This document shows, in pieces, positions 56,334 through 64,000 of a stretch of DNA of 64,000 nucleotides. Made by a program: the position numbers and the translations under genes. Within the stretch, counting starts at the first letter, position 1. Each line of letters starts with the position of its first letter. A model generated the notes under the pieces. The model was not told the origin of the DNA. It worked only from the letters and a program-made list of their open reading frames with translations, and did no database searches. This stretch comes from Eucommia ulmoides. Its lineage: Eukaryota; Streptophyta; Magnoliopsida; Garryales; Eucommiaceae. The stretch covers positions 13,214,880-13,278,879 of the forward strand of contig CM028336.1 of the NCBI GenBank assembly GCA_016647705.1. Direction: 5' to 3'.

Positions 56334-57443
56334 AAATATTTTTTAGATTCTTTTAAGTCTAATTATTTATGTGATTTAATTATTGATTGATATATATTAA
56401 TTTATCAATACGTTAATTTTAATGAGAAGACGAATATAAACTTTTGATTTATCAAAAAATCATTAAGATGTGAATGAAAATTTATCTTTTAATATAATCC
56501 TGTAAAATTAATTGAAGTATATAAAATAAGTAATTCCCTATTGGTTAATGAAAAACAATTGAACCACTTTTATAATCCATTTTGGATTGTGGATCCGGGT
56601 CGGGTCATAAGCTGTAGATTTGGGTTTGGACTTGCGTTGATCCAAGTAGAAAATTTTATTTCTAGATTTTTTCTTTAAATTGATTATAGCAATTTTCTTA
56701 ACTAAACAAGACTTATCTTTTCATATTTGTAACTCATTTTTAATAAAGAGTTATATGTAATTAATTCTTAGTGGCCTTAAAGTGTTCTTACTAGCCTTGA
56801 AGTGTTCTTAATGGTTTTAAAGTAAGACTTTTGGTGTGTTGGAGTTATTCATTTGTTACTCTACAAATAGAGAAGTTTATATTATCATTTAGGCATGGAA
56901 AACTTAGGACATCTTGCATTACATATACACTTTGAGTCTATGTTTTAAGTTTATTCATGAGAGAGAGTTCAACACTTATTTTGTTCACTGGTTCCTTTGA
57001 TTTCGAGTGCTAGTATCGAAGGATTGTGATCGTTGTATCCTAGGAAGCAAATGCCTGAGTAACCGTAAGCACCTTAGCGAAGGCGAAATTTGCTTTAAGG
57101 AAATATCGTTAAATGATAGTCTTGATCGATATAAATTTCTAGATTTGTCATCGATAAAGGACTGCAAGTATAACTTTATTTATTTACTACTTTTGTGTAT
57201 TTTACAATATGGAATATTTACTGTTGAATGTATTGGATTTCTGAATATTTGTTGTGAACTATTTTATATTCTATAATATTTGATGTAAGTTACATTCAAC
57301 AACAAATTTAACTAAGAGTTGATTTTTTTTTTTTATGCATATTATTTTATCGTATATATATTTGTGACATATTAGAAATCTTTAATGAAAATAATATTTA
57401 ATTATATTAATTAAAATTAGTATTTTTACCATTATTTTCAACA
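56334..57443 (+). repeat. Copia 3' LTR
   Basis: 1,110 bp, TATTAGACAAAAAT...TTTTCAACA, collinear with the split 5' LTR. It has a small internal duplication of a CTTAGTGGCCTTAAAGTG-like unit near 56768-56820 not present in the 5' copy. Confidence 0.9.
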
Positions 57444-57448
57444 GAATT

Positions 57449-57489
57449 AAATACGGAATTCAACGCGAAATTCTCAATTGCATATCGTT

Positions 57490-57531
<42 letters not shown>

Positions 57532-58036
57532 TGATTGACATCTCACTTTGATTCACAATTCATGTTGAATTTAATATTATGACAATTTTTTGATAATGTT
57601 TATGTTAAATTCAACATTGTGATATTTTTTTGTTATGCCAGTGTTGAGTTCAACAAAATCATAAAGACACTTTTCAGTATTGATAACAACCGTAACGCAT
57701 TGAATTCAACATAAATTATTTTTCCTTGAGGTTTCATTTTGAAGCCATCAAACAGTCAATTATTGCTGTATAATTTGATGATGAAAAGAACGAAAAACAC
57801 TAGTGAAATTATTTGATTATTTACAAGATTTTTTTCTCCTAATACATATGTTAATCGCTTCTTGTTTTTTCGGAATATATATCTATGGTATTATTTGATC
57901 AATCAGAATGAAATGAATTTTTCGGAATATAGATCTATGGTATTATTTGACTAATCATAATTGAATATAACTGACACTCAGATAAGACAAATCTGGCCAT
58001 ATAATAAAAAATGATCTTTGTGTTCATTGAAAAATT
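57449..58036. repeat. Continuation of the TGTTGAATTCAACA palindrome cluster
   Basis: Sites at 57456-57466, 57561-57575, 57601-57618, 57641-57656 and 57697-57712 (GCATTGAATTCAACAT) continue the series interrupted at 39779. A poly-A run of about 33 bases is at 57497-57530. The rest is AT-rich without a gene. Confidence 0.7.
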
Positions 58037-58044
58037 ACTAGGAT

Positions 58045-58615
58045 TAGGGGTGGGTAGCGGGCCGATTGGGGCGGGTTGGGCCAAAACCGTGAACCAAATC
58101 AATACTAAGCAGGTTGGGTTAATTTGAACCGTGGATCACCCAATGATGTGCGGGTTGAGGACGGTTGGATTGTGCAAATTGGTTAATTTAAACCGTGGGC
58201 TACCCAATAATGTACGGGTTGAGCCCATTTCGGGTTGCGCTAAAATATAATAAATTTTGTTAAAAAGAAAAACCATTACACTACAAAACTTTGTTGAAAA
58301 ATTGCGATAAAATTATAGTAATACACACACAAAAAAAGCAAACAAACTATAATGTAATTTGTAAGCCATCACAGAAATAGAAAAAAAAATTTACAAACGT
58401 AAGTAATAAAGTCTAAAACGATGTCGTTTGTGTCTACTCGGGCGGGCGGATTAAACCCGTAAGAACATGGGTCAAACTGTAATCCGTCCATACATGTGCG
58501 AGTTTCAAGATTTAACACCTACGCAATGCGCGGGTTAATATTGGATAATTTTTTTGTGGTGCGGATTTGCCGGTTTGAATGAGTTTGACGGATTGATCCG
58601 ATCCGCACACCCCTA
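58045..58615. mobile_element. hAT-type MITE upstream of VPS9A
   Basis: 571 bp with ends TAGGGGTGGGTAGCGGG and, inverted, TAGGGGTGTGCGGATCGG. Subterminal regions have repeated GGGTT/AACCC motifs. Flanking 8-mers ACTAGGAT and CATGGGAT agree at five of eight positions, a worn hAT duplication. There is no transposase. It is the same superfamily as 30412-31240. Confidence 0.8.
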
Positions 58616-58623
58616 CATGGGAT

Positions 58624-58916
58624 CATTTAGTAGTCTTGGTACCAAATTACGCTGGGTAAGCGCACAAAAAAGTTCGTGTTGGCATGGAAAACCAAGGAAG
58701 AATTAGATAATGATCCCAAACTTCGAGGGCCAACAATGCAATTTTCCCCTACCATTTTCCACCCCACTCACGCGCTCTCTCTCCATAAGCAGTAGCTCCG
58801 CTTCGACTTCCTTTGCTTTCTCTCTCTACCTGTACTGATCTTTCCCTCTCCGATACCGGCCTTCGATCTGATCTGACATTTCAGTCTCACCGGAAACTCA
58901 TATATTCCGGCGTCAA
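58624..58916 (+). promoter_or_regulatory. VPS9A-like proximal promoter and 5' UTR
   Basis: 293 bp between the hAT MITE and the ATG. From about 58770 it is CT-rich (CTCTCTCTCC, CTTTCTCTCTCTACC), the usual composition of plant 5' leaders and TATA-less promoters. I see no clear TATA box. The transcription start probably lies within the CT-rich part. Confidence 0.5.
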
Positions 58917-61900
58917 ATGGAGAACGCCGACGTCTTGGGCTTGTCGACGGCGCCCTTAACGTGGCACGACTTTCTCGAGCGGATGCGTCAGCCCTCAGCT
59001 GCCGATTTCGTCAAAGCTATCAAGAGGTCTCTTACTCTACTCATGCATATAATTATATTTCAATGCATGCGCATAGATGTGATTTTTTATTTTTTAGTTT
59101 ATTGCTTGATTTTAAATAATTAATACTAATTATTATTTCAACTATTAATCAACTCTGTATACTAGACTCAATCAGATGTTGCATTACTTTTGGATAAACT
59201 TTAAGGCTCAATCAAGAGACAATCGTTGCCAATGTTTATCACATGGCTCTGAGTTGGCAGTAATTGAATCAAATTTAGGACAAGATTACCATAATTTACG
59301 CGATGATAGTGGTGATTCATTAGCTATACGTGTTATTGTAATATGACAGTTTTATTGTGTCATTCTCAAACAATGTGCCGGACCCAGAAAAGGACAGTGC
59401 AGCTGTCCAAGAGTTTCTTAGCAACATGGAAGCAGCTTTCAGGGCTCATTCGCTTTGGGCTGGTTGCTCAGATGAAGAGTTGGAGAGTGCTGGTGAAGTA
59501 AGTCTACTTTTTTCCTTCAGTCAAGCCTTCTATTAGATTGCATTGCTAGTAGTTAATTTGCATATTGTTAGTAGCCTGTTTCTTGAATCCGATTTGACTC
59601 AAACATGTAAGCTGAGACACACAAACCAAGAATATGAATTTCTTTATGGTCTTGATTGATTATGAAATAATTTGCATGTTGCATTAATCAGGAGTTTAGG
59701 ATGATGCACATGAATATTCACCAATGCATACTCATATAATTGTTGTCTACGGGTCATGAAAATTGCTGCTGAAGTTTCATTATTTCTCTATCGGAGACAT
59801 CAAGCTACACATCAAGGACTTCTTTTTCTCTGCATATCTCCAACTTCCGTGCTTATTAGCTATTCTTTTTCTCCGCATGTCTCCAACTTCCGTGCCTATT
59901 AGCCCTGGAGTTTCAGTATTTTGGTAACGTGATATGAACAGAAGAAAATTTAAAAAATAAAAGGATTGCAAGGGTCCTTACCTTGGTTATTATCGATAGG
60001 ATCCATTGAATTCATACCCAACCTCTGTCTTTGTTTGCACGATATGTTCTCTCAAACTTGAACACACACCACTCCCTATGTTAATGTTGCAACAACTTGG
60101 AATTAAACTGAAAAAGGAGAAAGACAAGACTAAATGAGCAAGGAAAGAGAAGGAACTAAAGACATTCATATTTTGTTGAATGAATTTCACAGTTAGGCTT
60201 TCTCTTGAAAAGAACTGTATGTGTATACATGCGTGTGTATTCGTACACACACACAAACACATATTTATACAAATGTCATAGACATGGATCTTTTGTTGAA
60301 CTATTGACCTGGCACCATTTATTTTTTGGGGGGGTGCATTGGATGTGCCATTAGTTTAGAGGCTAGTTTAAAAATCATTATACAGTTCAAGTGTCAGTTG
60401 TGTTTTTAATCGTGTTGTGTAATAACAAGGTTTTAAATTATGGTAACGGTTGTAGTGTAACAGTATCGGGAATATCTACCTATTCGTAACAGCAATTGGC
60501 CATAGCAGTTGTGATTTTTTTTTAAATTACCAGAAAATCCTCAAAAACTCAATATTTTAATTATTATACTCATTTAACACTTGTAAATACATTCCAATAG
60601 ATATTATGACATTTAGCTATATACAGAACACATTTAAAATATAAAAAAGATGAAAAATAAAAATTAGAAAAATAGGGCTGATATTAAGCCAAATATGTGT
60701 AGAAATTTAATACACACACACACACATATAATATACACATATATTACATTTTTTTACAATTTACACAATTTAATTTCCAAAAAAAAAAAAATATTTATTA
60801 AAAAAAAAAAATTGTTGTAGGGTTGAAATTAAACCTAATATGGATAGAAATTTTATATATATATATATATGGAGGGTTTGGATCTAGATGAAATCGGAGA
60901 ATTGGAGTGGAGGGTTGGATCGCCTGAATCTGGCCAAAACTTGGCTGACTGGATGGGAGGAGCCGAGGAGGGATGCAAAAGGCCGTCCGTTATGAGTAAA
61001 TGCACTAAAATGAGCCAAAATGGGTAGATCACCCCAAATTGGACGTAATGGTTTGTAACAGCTGTTGCACATGCACTAAAATGAGCGAAAATGGGTCAGA
61101 TCACCCTAAATCGGACGTAATGGTCTGTAACGACCGCTGCACTAATGTGTAACAACCGTTAGTCCCATTACGACCCGATGTTGTATTGATATGGGCCGAT
61201 TTGCCTATGAATCAGCCTTTATCGGTCCGTACCGTTAACGACGGGCGGATAATACGTTAAGTATCGCCGATTACTCTACGTAACGGCTAATACATAGAGC
61301 TAATGCATAATGAAATAAGCAAAAAGTTTGCAACAATGTATCATTAGGTTCATCAATCATCATCAAGCCCTTTGTTTTTTGTGTTGGCATAATTTGGTAA
61401 TCGATACACATCAAGTTGTATTTTCCATTTGTGCGATAGTTTATAGATGTTACTGTGTCCTCTATCTTCGTAAACTGAAGATTGTGGACACGTTCAAAGA
61501 TCTTCAAGCAATCTGACTGATTCCGACGAGGTATAGGTATTAATGCACGCACGCAACACCACTTGCACAAGCTCAACACATTTTTCAAAGCTAAAATTGG
61601 CTAAAAATCTGGGATTTGGAAATTTAGGCCACGTATAGTGTCCAGATGGTCCCGCCGGACATTCTGGCAGTTTTTGGGCAGAAAACTACATCTCCAGATG
61701 GTCTGACCAACCGCTCGGATGCCTAGTCCTCTAACTTGAACTGTTCGGAAGGCTATTTGGAGCTTCCGGACAGTGGCACACCCTTGATGAATAAGACATG
61801 AATCTTCCATTAATATCTTTCCTTTTTGGGAAATTTGGTATAATGGAAAACTAGGGTTTCAGGGCTTTTGGTTACCTATATGTAAACAAATTGAAGCCTT

Positions 61901-63373
61901 TCACGTTTTGTGTGTGATTTAGAGAGCTTGTACAGAAATTCTTTGTCACATAAAGCTCTAAGTGGCAAAAGATCTCTCCCCTTGATTCGTGGCCTATCAT
62001 TGTGTTTTATGCCTAATTGAGTCAAGGCGGATTTTTATAAAAAATACCACCTACCCACTTGGAGGCTTATATTCGAAGGTTGCACTTAATTGCTCTTCTG
62101 TGGGAGGAAATCAGTGTCCGGCGGGAGTTGTGACGTAGAGCAACTAATGTAGTTCCCAAGTGAGATGCTTGGAAGACGTCACCGATGTAACAGGAGCGAG
62201 TGTAACGGGAGCGAGTCGAGGAAGTAGATAGTTGGCCAGACGAAGAATGCTGTGCAAGTAATATTTTGAGGGAAGCAATGTAGTGTAAGTCTAGAAGTTG
62301 CTAGCTGTTGCGTGGTACTAACCTTTGACTATATTAATGGATTGCTCGTGCCGCAAAATGGCATTGTTTTTACACTTTTTTGGGTTTTCCACGTAAAAAT
62401 CTGTCACACTTTATGCTTCCAAATTCATATTTTTATGTGTGATTTTGTTTTAATTTTGTGTGTTTAATTAAATATCTTTAAACAAGATTAAAATAAGAGA
62501 TTATTGGATATGTATTATTTAGTGCTAGAGGGCGTAAATTTTAATTGCCTATTCGCCGACCCTCTAGTCTATTTTCACAACCGGCGCTAGGTTTTGAGAG
62601 ACAGAAACATTATTTCATAGTCAATTGTGCGGTGTCTGTCATTTCTTATTATAATAGAAAACATATCATCCTAGTGAGCCTAGAAAATATGGGATTTATT
62701 TGTTAAGGAGTTGGAACCCTATGCTTTGGCTTTGTTGAGAATTACTAAAAACATTGGGATTTGAAAATTGTCTTGAATCTCTAGGAGTCCCTGCATGACA
62801 CTGACAACTGTGTTACTAATGTGTCGCTATCTTAACTTTGTGAATGCCACTCGGTTTAGGAAAACATTGTTTTGGCAACATCTTTCTCAAGAATTAGGAA
62901 GTAGATATTATAATGGGTTTTACATGTATAGATGCATGACTAACCGCTCTTGGTCATTACTTTTCACATATGACATGCTATTTTAATGTTTAAGAGGAAG
63001 GAAGAATTTGAACATTCCATCTTATATAGCTTCATCTTGGAGATCAACTAACTAAAAGTTCCCTGTTTCAGTTATGATTTTTTTTTCCGAAAATTGTTTT
63101 ACGTAGTTTACTGGCCTATGCTCTGGCTCTCTTTCTCCAGCTAGAAATTTGCTAGGTGGTTTGCATTTTGGCACTTGACTTGCATGTATTTTTGAATTAC
63201 AGGGATTGGAGAAGTATGTCATGACAAAGTTATTTACCCGTGTATTTGCTTCACTTCCAGATGATGTGAAAGTAGATGATCAACTTCATGAAAAAATGGC
63301 TTTAGTGCAACAATTTATTCGACCAGAGAATTTGGATATTAGACCAACTTACCAGAATGAAACATCATGGTTG
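58917..63373 (+). CDS. VPS9A: VPS9A-like Rab5 guanine-nucleotide exchange factor, first three exons (partial)
   Basis: Exons 58917-59026, 59350-59497 and 63203-63373, joined in frame by GT-AG introns (phase 2, then phase 0). The product begins MENADVLGLSTAPLTWHDFL and continues RQPSAADFVKAIK, FIVSFSNNVPDPEKDSAAVQ, FRAHSLWAGCSEEELESAGE, GLEKYVMTKLFTRVFASLP and FIRPENLDIRPTYQNETSWL. This follows plant VPS9A closely. The family activates Rab5-type GTPases (RHA1, ARA7, ARA6) on endosomes for vacuolar transport. The visible part, about 143 residues, is the N-terminal helical bundle. The catalytic VPS9 domain lies beyond the window. No stop or frameshift is seen. Start chosen as the first ATG matching the family N-terminus. 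Confidence 0.93.
59822..59905. repeat. Tandem duplication in VPS9A intron 2
   Basis: Two copies, about 42-44 bp each, of CTTTTTCTCTGCATATCTCC/CTTTTTCTCCGCATGTCTCC followed by AACTTCCGTGC.TATTAGC. Confidence 0.85.
60440..61300. mobile_element. Possible TIR element in VPS9A intron 2
   Basis: The left side (ATGGTAACGGTTGTAGTG, about 60439) and the right side (CGTAACGGCTAATAC, about 61290, inverted GTATTAGCCGTTACG) suggest worn inverted ends rich in GTAACGG. The middle contains a 72-bp tandem duplication and a TATATATA run. The superfamily cannot be told. Confidence 0.4.
60999..61142. repeat. 72-bp direct tandem duplication
   Basis: Two diverged copies beginning ATGCACTAAAATGAGCCAAA and ATGCACTAAAATGAGCGAAA, both ending in GCTGTTGCAC or CCGCTGCAC. 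Confidence 0.85.
61590..62600 (+). mobile_element. Copia LTR-like remnant in VPS9A intron 2
   Basis: Repeated CCGGACA/TCCGGA-type motifs at 61640-61780, a GGTACTAACC...TGGATTGCTC stretch, and GGGTTTTCCACGTAAAAATC (62376-62395) followed by a T-rich stretch and a block ending TTTTCACAACCGGCGCTAGG are typical of copia (SIRE/Maximus-like) LTRs and the adjoining leader. The boundaries and target duplication are not clear. Confidence 0.4.
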
Positions 63374-64000
63374 GTGAGTAAAGCATTGTGTACATGATTT
63401 TCTTTTTCTTCCCTGTTTGGAGTTTCTCTTATTCGTTTTATTGCTTTACATAAATTATTTTGTTATGTGGTTGATATTTTGTGTGATGGTTGTTGTACTA
63501 TTCATTTTTATTTTCTTTTGGTTGGCATTCTTTTGATTTGTTTTGACCAATGACGCCCCTTGTCATTGAGACTAAGCGCGGTGACCTCTAAGTTTTTGAT
63601 AATATCAATTGATTCCCCTATTATAATAAATGGGAGCACATGACTTCCCTTCCATATCAAAAAATGGTGATATCATTAAAGAATGACAATTTTGCCTTTA
63701 GGATTGACAGAAATGTTAAATTTGTTATCCCAAGTGAATATTGAAAAGACTTGATTGCCCCTTCTTTATTGTGCACGCATATAAACTAGTCCTTCCATAT
63801 CTTCCAAAACCCTATCTATTAAGCTTCTTACACACTAGTCCACTAACCCACCATCTGTCCTAATCAACCACCCCATTTTCAAATTCCATTATTCATGTTC
63901 TTTTTCTTTTTAATATTCAACGGTCTCGGAAAATTGGATATGTCCCAAACTGACGGGGGTCACATCGGAGAAATGTTTGGGACTTTAATTGATCGAATTA
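63374..64000 (+). other. VPS9A intron 3, partial
   Basis: It begins with the donor GTGAGT after the codon for Leu at 63371-63373. No coding sequence or recognisable element is seen to the window end. The next exon is outside. Confidence 0.75.

Larger units (their letters stand above)
39780..57443 (+). mobile_element. Ty1/copia LTR retrotransposon with two nested Tekay insertions
   Basis: The LTRs are 39780-43260 (1,079 bp once the nested solo LTR is removed) and 56334-57443 (1,110 bp). They start TGTTAGAC and TATTAGAC and end AACA. Flanks are a perfect 5-bp duplication GAATT (39775-39779, 57444-57448). The purine-rich ATGTGGGAGAC before the 3' LTR is a typical copia PPT. The internal region keeps only gag and a short RNase H end; protease, integrase and most of RT are gone. 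Nested in it are a Tekay solo LTR (40247-42643) and Tekay-2 (44104-54082). Confidence 0.9.

Noticed and set aside
61271-61588. 105-codon minus-strand frame in VPS9A intron 2
   Set aside because: No recognisable domain. Surrounded by TE remnants, so not supported as a gene.

Overview
This is plant nuclear DNA: AT-rich, intron-containing and dominated by nested transposable elements, with one recognisable host gene at the right edge. The gene is the 5' part of a VPS9-type Rab5 exchange factor (VPS9A-like) whose three visible exons join in frame. The retroelement families (Tekay-type Ty3/gypsy, Athila/Tat-like Ty3/gypsy, Ty1/copia, RTE-type LINE, Au-like SINE) point to a flowering plant, probably a eudicot. 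I cannot name the species.

Layout. 1-13138: three nested minus-strand Ty3/gypsy elements. The innermost, Tekay-1 (947-10337), sits inside the gag of an Athila/Tat-like element (1-12165), which itself sits beside the leader of another gypsy element (12166 onward). 13141-18720: hAT, MULE and other TIR remnants, a complete solo LTR (14109-15736), and an element-like stretch with a palindrome cluster. 19566-22690: a broken PIF/Harbinger transposase gene (minus) split by a 2-kb LTR element without coding capacity and by an inverted repeat. 23899-25999: a long-TIR element with another nested in it. 26190-26350: a SINE. 27350-31418: an RTE-type LINE carrying a solo LTR and a hAT element, both with perfect target duplications. 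31978-35669: a plus-strand Tekay solo LTR carrying a Mutator-like MITE. 35675-39779, continued at 57449-57712: a decayed minus-strand gene followed by a cluster of palindromes built on TGTTGAATTCAACA. That locus is split by a Ty1/copia element (39780-57443), which itself holds a Tekay solo LTR (40247-42643) and a nearly 10-kb Tekay-2 (44104-54082). 58045-58615: a hAT MITE about 300 bp upstream of the VPS9A start codon. 58917-64000: the VPS9A-like gene, with TE remnants in its 3.7-kb second intron.

The insertion order can be read from target-site duplications (TSDs). No transposable element here looks able to move by itself: reading frames are broken, and both Tekay copies have short internal regions of about 4.1 kb.

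The most interesting pattern is in the LTRs. Every Tekay LTR carries a minisatellite at the same relative position whose unit is a short hairpin. The unit sequence differs completely between subfamilies (period about 43 bp, exactly 40 bp, about 23 bp), yet the pairing arms are kept by paired changes. In Tekay-2 the units read as stems capped by UUCG in the sense strand. The Athila/Tat-like LTRs carry an independent set of palindromes with covarying arms. This suggests selection or a mutational process acting on LTR RNA or single-stranded DNA structure, and I have not seen it described as such.
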